Of a stretch of DNA of 64,000 bases, positions 55,679 through 63,969 are shown in pieces (the stretch's first letter is position 1; every line of letters begins with the position of its first letter). The notes beneath the pieces are model-generated. The model was not told where the DNA came from and made no database searches. It saw nothing but the letters and a program-made list of their open reading frames with translations. The position numbers were made by a program, and so were the translations under genes. Origin of the DNA: Butyrivibrio sp. Lineage in GTDB: Bacteria; Bacillota; Clostridia; Lachnospirales; Lachnospiraceae. Location of the stretch: NCBI GenBank assembly GCA_015056585.1, contig SVFZ01000002.1, positions 57,467 to 121,466 of the forward strand, given 5' to 3'.

Positions 55679-57259
55679 TTATCCAGCGTTTTCAGACCCT
55701 TCTCCCTCTCCTTCGGAGCTCTTTTCTTCTCCCTCTGAGTTCTTTCCATCTCCCTCCTCGGAGTTCTTTTCCTCTTCAGCCTTCTTTTCTTCTTCGGCTT
55801 TCTTCTGCTCTTCCTCGGCCTTCTTTTGTTCTTCCTCTTCCGCTTTCTTTTGCTCTTCTTCCGCCTTCTTTTTCTCCTCTTCGGCTTTCTTTTGCTCTTC
55901 CTCGGCCTTCTTTTGCTCTTCCTCAGCCTTCTTTTGCTCTTCTTCAGCTTTCTTTCTCTCTTCCTCAGCCTTCTTTTGCTCTTCTTCGGCTTTCTTTTTC
56001 TCTTCCTCGGCCTTCTTTTGCTCTTCCTCGGCTTTCTTTCTCTCTTCCTCGGCCTTCTTTTGCTCTTCTTCGGCTTTCTTTTTCTCTTCCTCTTCCGCTT
56101 TCTTTTTTTCTTCCTCTTCTAATTTCTTTTTCTCTTCTTCCTCTTCTTTTTTGCGCAATTCCTCTTCTGCTTCTGTACTGTCTTGAGTAGTAGCATCTGA
56201 GGAAGTCTGATTTTCTGTGTCTCCCATCATTATGCCCATAAGTTCGCCAAGCTTGTCTTCGTCAATTCCCGAGTCCTTATCCATCGTAACCTTGACTTTA
56301 TTTGGATCCGGCTTAATATACTTCACAACATATTCACCGTCATCAGATATACCCGGCACAGGATGCTCTACTATGTACCTGAATATTGCCTCGCATCCTT
56401 TTCCGGAATAATGAAGCCCGTCACCACCGTTATACTCAGGCTTTACCTGTCCATCAGATCCCTTGAGGATTTCAGCAATATTGAGATAAAAGATCTGTTT
56501 CTCCTTTGCGGTTTCCAGCAGAAAATCATTGTATTTGTCTATCCATGCGTTCTGCACACTGTTTTTATAGATTCCGTTATCATCAACGGGACCTATTGAC
56601 ACGAGTACAATATTGGAATTGGGCGCCATCCGGGACACACTGTCTATAAGAGTAAGAAACGTATCCTTATACTTCTCCTCACTGAGACCATTGATTCCGT
56701 TTACTCCCAAAAGAATATAGATGACCGGAGCCTGATGAGACCCCAGATAAGATTTTAAAGTGTATTCTTTGCCGGCATTGTTAATAAACTTATTAGATGC
56801 AAAAGACGGATGCGATATGCCGATCTGGGCAAGAGCAGCATCATCGTTGAAAAAGCCATAGTTAACCATTGCAACCGTTCTGGAATCGCCAAGAAAGACG
56901 CATCTGTTAAGATATCCATCCTTCGCGCCTTCTTTTTTCGCAAGTACAGTTGTATCCGGAGTTGATTCGGCCTTCGTCCCGGCCGTTGCCGTCTCGACTA
57001 CGGGTATATCTTCATCGGCCGCAGCTGTATAACCGGCAGCTGCCCCCTCATTTGCAACCTGAGTCTCTCTGCCTTTCTCACCCCGCGCTCTGTTCACGGA
57101 ACTTAATATGAACATAATGAGCACAATAATCACAAAAATAACCGCAATCAATACCGACAGGAAAATGAATCCCTCCCTTGTACCAAGCAGCTGCGTCATC
57201 TTCTCAAACCGGTTACTCAATGTTCTATTTTTACGTTTATTATATATCTTCTTCCCCAT
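55679..57259 (-). CDS. Membrane-anchored SGNH hydrolase-like protein with Glu/Lys-rich repeat tail
   Basis: A 526-residue protein. A single membrane helix (about 33-53) precedes an extracytoplasmic SGNH/GDSL domain (about 115-300), with the nucleophile motif VFLGDSRTV and the catalytic DGLHYSG. The C-terminal 170 residues are a run of seven-residue units of the type KKAEEEQ, then a Ser/Gly/Glu-rich end. Such repeats would form a long charged helix. SGNH proteins of this kind often modify wall polymers, but the substrate is unknown. It is divergent from the cystatin-like gene and convergent with the MATE gene. Confidence 0.85.
   Translation of the reverse strand: MGKKIYNKRKNRTLSNRFEKMTQLLGTREGFIFLSVLIAVIFVIIVLIMFILSSVNRARGEKGRETQVANEGAAAGYTAAADEDIPVVETATAGTKAESTPDTTVLAKKEGAKDGYLNRCVFLGDSRTVAMVNYGFFNDDAALAQIGISHPSFASNKFINNAGKEYTLKSYLGSHQAPVIYILLGVNGINGLSEEKYKDTFLTLIDSVSRMAPNSNIVLVSIGPVDDNGIYKNSVQNAWIDKYNDFLLETAKEKQIFYLNIAEILKGSDGQVKPEYNGGDGLHYSGKGCEAIFRYIVEHPVPGISDDGEYVVKYIKPDPNKVKVTMDKDSGIDEDKLGELMGIMMGDTENQTSSDATTQDSTEAEEELRKKEEEEEKKKLEEEEKKKAEEEEKKKAEEEQKKAEEERKKAEEEQKKAEEEKKKAEEEQKKAEEERKKAEEEQKKAEEEQKKAEEEQKKAEEEKKKAEEEQKKAEEEEQKKAEEEQKKAEEEKKAEEEKNSEEGDGKNSEGEEKSSEGEGEGSENAG
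55775..56160 (-). repeat. 21-bp tandem repeats coding the KKAEEEQ tail
   Basis: About 18 imperfect 21-base units run in frame inside the SGNH gene. Such arrays can change length by slippage without a frameshift. The DNA is strongly strand-asymmetric (C/T-rich on the plus strand). Confidence 0.8.
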
Positions 57260-57366
57260 ATGGTTAGCATATCCCTCTTTATTGCAAAGCTTCGTATTCT
57301 TACCTATTTTACATGGTGTGACATTACTGTGACAGATTATCTGCTATTATATGTTCAGAACAACAA

Positions 57367-57390
57367 AAGACTATTACTAATAATAGTCTT
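57367..57390 (+). promoter_or_regulatory. Leader hairpin of the cystatin-like gene
   Basis: A perfect 10-bp stem (AAGACTATTA/TAATAGTCTT) with a CTAA loop lies 22 bases before the ATG and just upstream of the AAAGGAG ribosome site. It may stabilise the transcript. The following bases are not a T tract, so it is not a good terminator. Confidence 0.5.
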
Positions 57391-57412
57391 CACACATAAA
57401 GGAGATGTAATA

Positions 57413-58105
57413 ATGAGTAAAACAAGCTTAATCATAGCAGGCCTTATCTGCACAGTAGTAATTGCATTTATCATACCGGGATTTAAATCTAATGCCGCAT
57501 CAAACGAGTCCAAGCAGAGCCCAACACTTGGCGGATGGTCCCTTGTTGAAGAAAACAACACCGCCATGCTGGAAGAAGATGATGCAAACCGTATCCAGAC
57601 AGCACTTAAAGGAAGTGGTTCAAATCTGGAATTACTGGATCTTGTCGCAACTCAGGTTGTAGCCGGAGTAAACTATATGTATCTTACATACGGAACACCG
57701 GCAGGCAAGACAGTTCCCGGATACTATTTCGTAACAATCTATGAGGATTTAAAAGGAAACTGTACAATTATCGGAACAACACCTGTTGATGTAACAGATA
57801 TTCAGACAGGAACACCACTTGGACAGGGTGCAACAGGCGCATGGGCTGTATACGAATCCGGTAAAGCATGCATGTTCGCAGATCAGAATGCACAGGCTTC
57901 CTTTGATGCGATCAATAACCGCAGTGTTATGTACAATCCCGTTGCACTTCTGGCAACACAGCTTGTATCAGGAACCAATTATAAGGCGCTGTGTAAAGGC
58001 AACGATATGAACCTTTATGTAGTAACCTGGTACAGAGATTTAAAGGGTAACTCAAGCCTGACATCAGCGAAATGCGTTAACATCGGCGCATATTCAGGAA
58101 GGTAA
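57413..58105 (+). CDS. Secreted protein with two cystatin-like domains
   Basis: A 230-residue exported protein with an N-terminal hydrophobic segment (about 5-22) and a likely cleavage site near SNAAS. Two similar modules follow. Module 1 has GGW (40-42) and QVVAG (81-85) with NYMYLTYG. Module 2 has GAW (142-144) and QLVSG (183-187) with NYKALCKG. An N-terminal Gly, the QxVxG loop and a following NY segment are cystatin landmarks, so inhibition of papain-like cysteine proteases is plausible. Both modules end in a similar DLKGN segment. AAAGGAG precedes the ATG. The gene is alone between two minus-strand genes. The inhibitor role is inference. Confidence 0.75.
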   Translation: MSKTSLIIAGLICTVVIAFIIPGFKSNAASNESKQSPTLGGWSLVEENNTAMLEEDDANRIQTALKGSGSNLELLDLVATQVVAGVNYMYLTYGTPAGKTVPGYYFVTIYEDLKGNCTIIGTTPVDVTDIQTGTPLGQGATGAWAVYESGKACMFADQNAQASFDAINNRSVMYNPVALLATQLVSGTNYKALCKGNDMNLYVVTWYRDLKGNSSLTSAKCVNIGAYSGR

Positions 58106-58194
58106 TTTATTCAATTTCTTTTGACCTCTGCCCTGGTTATATACATATTGTAGTACACAACGCCCGGAAAATATATGACTTAGTTTGCGTATTC

Positions 58195-60360
58195 TTATGC
58201 TATATTCTCAACCTTTTGCAATTTCACCTTCATTGAGATTTGTCTTGGTGTATCAAGTTCGTCAAACTTTACAAGATAGCTCTCCTCATCGACATTTATC
58301 TCAAGAACGGTTCCTTCTCCCAATATAGCATGACTTACCCTTTGTCCGGGTTCAAGAAGATTAAGCTTTTCAGCCCCCTTAAGGTGTCTGGAATCATTGT
58401 CGATGTACTTGCGGACAGCTGCCATCATATTTTCATCAGGTTTCTCAGTAAACTCCAGCAAATCCGGCTCAATATCCATGATAAATCTTGAAGGATACCT
58501 TGGAATCCCTTCAAAGGTATTCCCTCCTGCTTCGGATATAAAGAGCCTCTTTTGCGCTCTGGTCATTGCAACAAATGCAAGACGGCGCTCCTCTTCCATT
58601 CCCTCCAGCGTATGTACCTTCCTGGATGGGAAAATACCTTCATTCATGCCGCAAAGGAATACATACGGAAATTCCAGTCCCTTGGCCGCATGGACAGTCA
58701 TAAGCTTAACCTTGTCTTCCTGCCCGGAATCTGAATCGGCATTAGTGAAAAGAGCTATGTGCTTCAAATAATCTTCAAGCCCAACTTCCTCTCCGCAAGT
58801 GGTTTCATATTCAAAAATCGACTGTTTGAGCTCCGCAAGGTTATCAAGCCTGTCCTGAGCACCTTCAGTCCTAAGCATCTCTTCGTATCCGCTCTCATTG
58901 AGTATCTTAGCAAGCACTTCAGAAACAGGCAGTCCCTGATAGCTTTCAGAGAATCTTTCTATAAGATCGATAAAAGCTCCTGCCCTGGTTCCCTTAATAA
59001 GGTCATTTTCAAGATTTTCATTAAGAGCCTGATACAATGAGCATCCCTTTTCTGCAGCGTATTGTTCAAGGAAACTCATGCGCCTCTTTCCCAGATTTCG
59101 TTTTGGCACATTTACGATTCGTCTGAAAGAAATGTCATCTCTGTAAACCAGCATTCTCAGGTAACACAGAGCATCCTTAATCTCCGCTCTTCCGAAAAAC
59201 TGTATCCCCGAATAGATCGTATAAGGAATCTTCTCCCTCATCAGCCCTTCTTCAATCGTTCTGGTCACATAATGCGCCCTATAAAGAATTGTGATGTTTT
59301 TGTAGGGAACTCCCATCCCCTTAAGAACCAGTATTTCTCCGGTGATCCAATCTGCCTCCGCAGCTGTATCCGGAGCAAGATGGCATAGTACGCTCTCTCC
59401 CGAAGGCCGCGTCGGAGTCAGGTCTTTCTTGATCCTGTATCTGTTCTTATCAATAAGAGAATTGACGGCAGAGAGAATTTCCGGTGTTGATCTGTAGTTA
59501 TCATTCATCATAATCGTTTTGACACCGGGAAAGTTCCGGTCAAAATCAAGCAGATACTTAACATTGGCTCCGCGCCAGGTATAGATAGTCTGATCCGGAT
59601 CTCCTACTATAAAAAGATTCTTGTGATAGCCTGAGAGAACCTCCATCAGTTCATACTGAAGGTGGTCAATATCCTGAAACTCATCAATCATGATGTATTC
59701 AAGCCGCTTTTGCCATTTGAGCTTTATATCAGGATGTTCTTTGAAGATATACAGCGAAAACTTGATCAGGTCATTGTAATCAAGCCCAAAGCATTTCTTT
59801 TCCTGATAAAGATATCCGTAAAAAAGAATATCATTTACATCAGTTGCGCTGTCATATTTGTCCTTGAGCGTCTCCAGAGGCATGGATAACATATCAAGGT
59901 AATAATCCGGCTCCGTAAATATCTTACGTATTTCAAACATATCCCGGGCCTTGCTGAAAGTCATATCCCTAAGAGATAATCCGCGTTCCTCGTAGATGAT
60001 CCCCAGCATATCATCAATATCGGAGTTATCCAGTACCAGAAAGTTCTTGGGATACTGTATTGCATGCGAATCCTCCTGCAGAATAGATACGCAAAAGCCA
60101 TGGAAAGTATTGATGTAACCGGTATCGTTGTCCCCCGTGATCCTATGGATCCTCTGCCGCATCTCATTTGCAGATTTATTTGTAAAGGTTACGCACAAAA
60201 TATGTCCGGGCATAATTCCAAGCCCTAGAACCAGATATGCAAATCTGCAAGAGAGGGCTCTTGTCTTACCCGATCCTGCACCGGCGATTACACGGACATA
60301 GCCTTCTGTCGAAGTCACTGCCTCTTTTTGCGAATCGTTAAGATTGTCCAGAAAATCCAT
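58195..60360 (-). CDS. pcrA: ATP-dependent DNA helicase PcrA/UvrD
   Basis: A 721-residue superfamily 1A helicase used in DNA repair and plasmid replication. Walker A is AGAGSGKT (26-33), and Walker B is in YIMIDEFQDIDHLQ. GDPDQTIYTWRGA, NYRSTPEIL and VKLMTVHAAKGLEFPYVF are the later helicase motifs. The C-terminal LEPGQRVSHAILGEGTVLEI is the short PcrA-type tail. It stands alone with no operon partner in the window. Confidence 0.94.
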   Translation of the reverse strand: MDFLDNLNDSQKEAVTSTEGYVRVIAGAGSGKTRALSCRFAYLVLGLGIMPGHILCVTFTNKSANEMRQRIHRITGDNDTGYINTFHGFCVSILQEDSHAIQYPKNFLVLDNSDIDDMLGIIYEERGLSLRDMTFSKARDMFEIRKIFTEPDYYLDMLSMPLETLKDKYDSATDVNDILFYGYLYQEKKCFGLDYNDLIKFSLYIFKEHPDIKLKWQKRLEYIMIDEFQDIDHLQYELMEVLSGYHKNLFIVGDPDQTIYTWRGANVKYLLDFDRNFPGVKTIMMNDNYRSTPEILSAVNSLIDKNRYRIKKDLTPTRPSGESVLCHLAPDTAAEADWITGEILVLKGMGVPYKNITILYRAHYVTRTIEEGLMREKIPYTIYSGIQFFGRAEIKDALCYLRMLVYRDDISFRRIVNVPKRNLGKRRMSFLEQYAAEKGCSLYQALNENLENDLIKGTRAGAFIDLIERFSESYQGLPVSEVLAKILNESGYEEMLRTEGAQDRLDNLAELKQSIFEYETTCGEEVGLEDYLKHIALFTNADSDSGQEDKVKLMTVHAAKGLEFPYVFLCGMNEGIFPSRKVHTLEGMEEERRLAFVAMTRAQKRLFISEAGGNTFEGIPRYPSRFIMDIEPDLLEFTEKPDENMMAAVRKYIDNDSRHLKGAEKLNLLEPGQRVSHAILGEGTVLEINVDEESYLVKFDELDTPRQISMKVKLQKVENIA

Positions 60361-60477
60361 AAAATAACCTTTCAGTTTAAAATTTGTGTGTGGTCTATAT
60401 GCATTCTACAATCAGAACATTTGTTTGTCAATTCTTATATAACATCTCTTCCCATTATATGATAACTATGCATAAAA

Positions 60478-60512
60478 TAAGCCCCCGGCACTGCTGTGCC
60501 GAGGGCTTATAA
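60478..60512 (-). terminator. Intrinsic terminator of the hsp20 gene
   Basis: On the minus strand GCCCTCGGCAC pairs with GTGCCGGGGGC around AGCA, extended by AA/TT pairs, and is followed by TTATTTTATG. It lies 30 bases after the hsp20 stop. Confidence 0.85.
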
Positions 60513-60541
60513 GCTATTACTGTTTAATTGGCCTGAAATAT

Positions 60542-61006
60542 TTATCCTTCAATTGCTATCAGGTTTTTCTCCGGGATCTTCTTCTCCATGGCTTTTTTAG
60601 GAACCGTCAATGTAAGAACTCCATGCCTGTAGGTTGCCTCAATATCGCCCTTCTCTACATTCTCTCCGATGTAGAAACTCCTTGTCATGGATCCTGCATA
60701 TCTCTCCTGTCTGATGAGTTTACCTTTCTTGTCATTCTCATCCTTGTCGAGCCCCTTAGCCGCATTGATCGTCAGATATCCGTTATCCAGTTCTACAGTG
60801 ATCTCCTCTTTCTTGAAGCCTGGAAGATCAATTGATACTTCATAATTGTCATCCTTCTCACGGATATCGGTCTTCATCATCCTTGACGCTTTCCTTCCGT
60901 AAAGCTTACGCTCCAGGCCATGTTCCATGTCGTCGAATTCCTTCATGTAAGGGAATCCAAAAAGATCATCGATAAAATTCTCTTCAAAAATACTAGGTGT
61001 TAACAT
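60542..61006 (-). CDS. Small heat-shock protein (Hsp20/alpha-crystallin family)
   Basis: A 154-residue ATP-independent chaperone that holds unfolding proteins. The alpha-crystallin domain (about 40-135) shows YEVSIDLPGFKKEEITVELDNGYLTI and ends with GVLTLTVPK. The IPEKN tail is close to the I-x-I/V anchor of the family. It starts after AAAGGAGG and a leader of about 110 bases. A CIRCE element and a good promoter lie upstream, so HrcA repression is expected. Single-gene unit with its own terminator. Confidence 0.95.
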   Translation of the reverse strand: MLTPSIFEENFIDDLFGFPYMKEFDDMEHGLERKLYGRKASRMMKTDIREKDDNYEVSIDLPGFKKEEITVELDNGYLTINAAKGLDKDENDKKGKLIRQERYAGSMTRSFYIGENVEKGDIEATYRHGVLTLTVPKKAMEKKIPEKNLIAIEG

Positions 61007-61116
61007 AATGCTTACCTCCTTTGCACAAAAACAATTTGTTAACTGTTAATGAGCATTGGGACGGAGGGTTTGGATCTTAGGAAACTGTAAGTCCTATCGG
61101 TCTTCTCTGTTCCTTT

Positions 61117-61157
61117 GTTCTATGAACACTATAACACCAAAATTAGCACTCGTCAAT
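61117..61157 (-). promoter_or_regulatory. Putative hsp20 promoter overlapping CIRCE
   Basis: On the minus strand TTGACG lies in the CIRCE spacer, and TATAGT follows after 17 bases. HrcA on the CIRCE would cover the -35 element. Confidence 0.7.
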
Positions 61158-61169
61158 CGAGAGTGCTAA
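61143..61169. promoter_or_regulatory. CIRCE element (HrcA operator)
   Basis: TTAGCACTC-N9-GAGTGCTAA is an exact match to the CIRCE consensus. It lies 137 bases upstream of the hsp20 start. HrcA, the repressor of class I heat-shock genes, is not encoded in this window. Confidence 0.95.
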
Positions 61170-61217
61170 TTTGGATAAAAAGATATTGTAAAAACTATCA
61201 CATAAATAATCTTTTAA

Positions 61218-62351
61218 TCATTCTGAGCCACTAAGACTTTGTTCAAGCGCTGCATTTACAGCATCAATTACTCCCTCGCTGGAATAGGTTGCGCCTGAAA
61301 TTGTATCTACCTCCGGGCTCTGCGCCTGAATCATATCTTTTATCATCTTTATTCCGTCCGATTCAGGGTCAAAATACTCCTGATCATCCGGGAAATTTAC
61401 TATGGAAATATCAGTTATCGCTCCTGCGGATATTACGACTTCGACGCCAATCTTTCCGTTATTTCCCATGCCTTCGCCGTAGTAAGTGCCGTCTGCATAC
61501 CCTGATGAGGAATCTTCATCTGAATTTTCTACTGTATCTGCCCCTCTGCTTGCACCGGCCACTTCAGGAATCTCTGATGAAACATCCGTCGCATATGAGT
61601 TTATGCCAAGCACCGTAATTACAGAGATCAAAAGAGATGCTGTCACCGAAACAATCTGCATCTTTGCCATCAATTCCTTTTTCTGCCTGTAAACATAACG
61701 CAGTATCCTACAGAAGAGATAACTCAAGAACACTAAAGAATAAGCAAAAACATTGACTGCATAGCCTTCAATGCCCCTCATTGCCTTTGGTATCTCAAAG
61801 AACAGAATATGCGCAATCATCAGCAGGTAAAAGAGGTAAGCAAAGCGCTGAAGATTTTTCCAGGTCTTGGGGTTCATCTTTTTCCTGATAGCTTTAAAAG
61901 ACGTGATAAACAAAGGAAGCATGATCAGCATCAGAAGCACTGAAACTGCCAGAGAAAGGACAGTTTGAAGTCCCATTGCCTCATATGTCTGCGACAGGCT
62001 CCCACCTGAAATAATGCGCAAAAAATAAGATTTTCCAAGGGCCAGGCCATGAGATAAGGCAAAAACACTGCCAAGGATCGACAGCTGAGCCCTTACAGGC
62101 ATAAAGCTCTTTGCGCCAAAGCTGCCCTGCGGAAAAGCGCCTGCAAACATTACTATTGTAAAAAGAGCTCCGGTAAAAGCTCCCCTTGTAATAAAGGACA
62201 ATAAATTCCCCGCTCCCGTCCACGAAAAGGCAGTGGATAATGAGGCTAAAAGAATAGCTCCCACATAAAATGGGAGCGGATTCTTCCTCAGTATCTCACC
62301 TGCAGTAATGACAAAAATAATGACCACGCATAATGAGATTACAAATTGCAT
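61218..62351 (-). CDS. Membrane protein with C-terminal FMN-binding domain
   Basis: A 377-residue membrane protein. About seven hydrophobic segments fill the first 260 residues, and a FAYLFYLLMIAHILFF helix recalls ferric-reductase-like domains. The C-terminal 100 residues form an FMN-binding domain (GTYYGEGMGNNGKIGVEVVI) with SGAT at 352-355, the site where flavin is attached covalently through threonine. This suits extracytoplasmic electron transfer. It starts on the stop of the Tp47-like lipoprotein gene (TAATG), so the two are translationally coupled. Confidence 0.85.
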   Translation of the reverse strand: MQFVISLCVVIIFVITAGEILRKNPLPFYVGAILLASLSTAFSWTGAGNLLSFITRGAFTGALFTIVMFAGAFPQGSFGAKSFMPVRAQLSILGSVFALSHGLALGKSYFLRIISGGSLSQTYEAMGLQTVLSLAVSVLLMLIMLPLFITSFKAIRKKMNPKTWKNLQRFAYLFYLLMIAHILFFEIPKAMRGIEGYAVNVFAYSLVFLSYLFCRILRYVYRQKKELMAKMQIVSVTASLLISVITVLGINSYATDVSSEIPEVAGASRGADTVENSDEDSSSGYADGTYYGEGMGNNGKIGVEVVISAGAITDISIVNFPDDQEYFDPESDGIKMIKDMIQAQSPEVDTISGATYSSEGVIDAVNAALEQSLSGSE

Positions 62352-63604
62352 TATTCCACCGTAACAGCTATGTTAGCGAAGTTATCACTTGAAACAGCCA
62401 CTACATAGCGTCCTTCCTCAACCTGAGCACTCTTAGCTTCTTCAAGAGCCTTGGCATCGATTTCTACTTTGTCTCCTGACAGTTCTCCGTCATAAATAAC
62501 TGTTCTTACAGAATCATGACCCTGACCAACAATATAAGTTGCTGAAAGAGTTGTGTTCTCAAGGTCACCTGGAACGCCGACTAAGGTTAATGTTCCCTCT
62601 TTTTCGTCAATTGTGCCGGTAACTTCAACATCCCTATATACAGGCTTTACATATACAGGATCAAATGTATATACGTAAGTATCATTCTGATTGATGAAAG
62701 TTGCGGACACGATCTCCTCTTTCTCAAGCTTTGAAAGTTCAGCAAGGTTATCGAATTTCACACGAGTATTGTGAGTGTTATCAGCTTCAATGTTAAAAGA
62801 AACTTCATATGGCAATACCCATATGCTCTGAAGGTGCTCCATTCCAACCTTAAGGCCGCTCTTTGTCTCAAGAATAACTCCCTCGATATCAGCAGCTACA
62901 GGTGCACTCTCATCTTCACGTGAAGCTTTGATATATGATGTGGAATTCTCAAGAATATTTAACTGGTAATCACCCCAGTTTGTTCCTGTAAGAAGTTCTG
63001 CCTTTGCATCAGTTACTGTAGCAGCCACATTAAATACTGTTGCAGAATACTCTACATTATCGCCTTCAACATTTACAATCTTGAACTGCTTGGGTTCCTC
63101 AGTGCTCTGTACAAAGGTTTCATTGAGCTTTGCATAAGCATCTGCCTGATCTGCCGGAATTGCAACATTGACGTTTTTAACGCCAAGGATCTTGTAACCT
63201 TCCGCATTTGTTGTCTCATCAACATAATCAGTATTCATGTTGGGAAAAATTTCGAATTTCTTGCTTGTAGCTGAAGAAACAGCATCATAAGATTCGGTGC
63301 TTGATACATCCCCTGAATAAAACTCCTCATAAGAAAGCGCAGCAGTACCAAAAACATACTCGGTATTCGGATCAAGTGCTGCAGCAAGTGCAACAGACTC
63401 TTCTGAAATCTGAGTTGCTTCTGCTGTTGCCTCCGCAGACTCACTCTTTTCCTCGGCACTGCTCTCTGTAGTATCTTCAGTAGCACTGCTCTCTATAGCG
63501 CTGCTGTTCTCTGCTTCAGCAGTTTCTTCCCCCGCACTGCTTCCACAACCTGCCAGTACCATTGTGGTAACAGCAAGTGTCATAAGTAATAATCTTTTCT
63601 TCAT
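62351..63604 (-). CDS. Tp47-like lipoprotein
   Basis: A 417-residue lipoprotein with a signal peptide, lipobox LAGC (Cys20) and an acidic Ser/Glu/Ala linker. The start of the mature domain (YVFGTAALSYEEFYSGDV, then YDAVSSATSKKFE) recalls the Tp47 lipoprotein of Treponema pallidum, known to bind penicillin. The C-terminal third forms repeats of beta-rich sequence. Family identity is from pattern memory, and catalytic function is not implied. It is coupled to the FMN-binding membrane protein and preceded by a palindrome at its promoter. AGGAGGAG lies 6 bases before the ATG. Confidence 0.75.
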   Translation of the reverse strand: MKKRLLLMTLAVTTMVLAGCGSSAGEETAEAENSSAIESSATEDTTESSAEEKSESAEATAEATQISEESVALAAALDPNTEYVFGTAALSYEEFYSGDVSSTESYDAVSSATSKKFEIFPNMNTDYVDETTNAEGYKILGVKNVNVAIPADQADAYAKLNETFVQSTEEPKQFKIVNVEGDNVEYSATVFNVAATVTDAKAELLTGTNWGDYQLNILENSTSYIKASREDESAPVAADIEGVILETKSGLKVGMEHLQSIWVLPYEVSFNIEADNTHNTRVKFDNLAELSKLEKEEIVSATFINQNDTYVYTFDPVYVKPVYRDVEVTGTIDEKEGTLTLVGVPGDLENTTLSATYIVGQGHDSVRTVIYDGELSGDKVEIDAKALEEAKSAQVEEGRYVVAVSSDNFANIAVTVE

Positions 63605-63642
63605 TGATGGCTCCTCCTAATAGTGTTAATCCCCTGTTGTCA

Positions 63643-63658
63643 GTTAGCTTTAGCTAAC
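63643..63658. promoter_or_regulatory. Perfect palindrome at the Tp47-like operon start site
   Basis: GTTAGCT-TT-AGCTAAC is a perfect 7-bp dyad, located just downstream of the -10 at 63666-63671, where a repressor would block transcription. Its core resembles DtxR-type metal-regulator boxes, but the match is loose. The downstream FMN/membrane gene makes iron control a reasonable guess. Confidence 0.5.
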
Positions 63659-63665
63659 GTTCAAA

Positions 63666-63695
63666 ATAATAACAACGGAGGATTATCACTGTCAA
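63666..63695 (-). promoter_or_regulatory. Putative promoter of the Tp47-like operon
   Basis: On the minus strand TTGACA (63695-63690) is followed after 18 bases by TATTAT (63671-63666). Both are near consensus. Confidence 0.6.
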
Positions 63696-63699
63696 TCGG

Positions 63700-63969
63700 A
63701 GTTAATGAGAAAAATAATCATTTATTCCTTTTGAGTCCCTGATCATCTCTCAAAAAGATGTATCAGAACATTTTTCCACCCTTTTTCATATGGATGCTCG
63801 CGTAGCGAAAGATTAAGAATCTCATTACCCATAAGAACGCTCTGCGGGTGTGTAAATTCCTATTTATACTATCCTTTTTTGAACCAATTAGGTATAACAT
63901 TCCGCACATTTTGATGTTAAGATTAAATTAACAGGAAAAAATCGTGCATATCTGCCATTGGAGGGGACT
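63700..63969. other. Intergenic region with no recognised gene
   Basis: About 270 bases between the Tp47-like promoter and the start of the next plus-strand gene. AT-rich, with no open reading frame or hairpin of note. A TATAAC at 63893-63898 could be a -10 for the plus-strand gene, but its -35 is poor. Confidence 0.5.

Noticed and set aside
55826..56122. A phenylalanine/leucine-rich plus-strand reading frame of 98 residues
   Set aside because: It is the complement of the KKAEEEQ-coding repeats of the SGNH gene, has no ribosome site, and its composition is set by the repeat.
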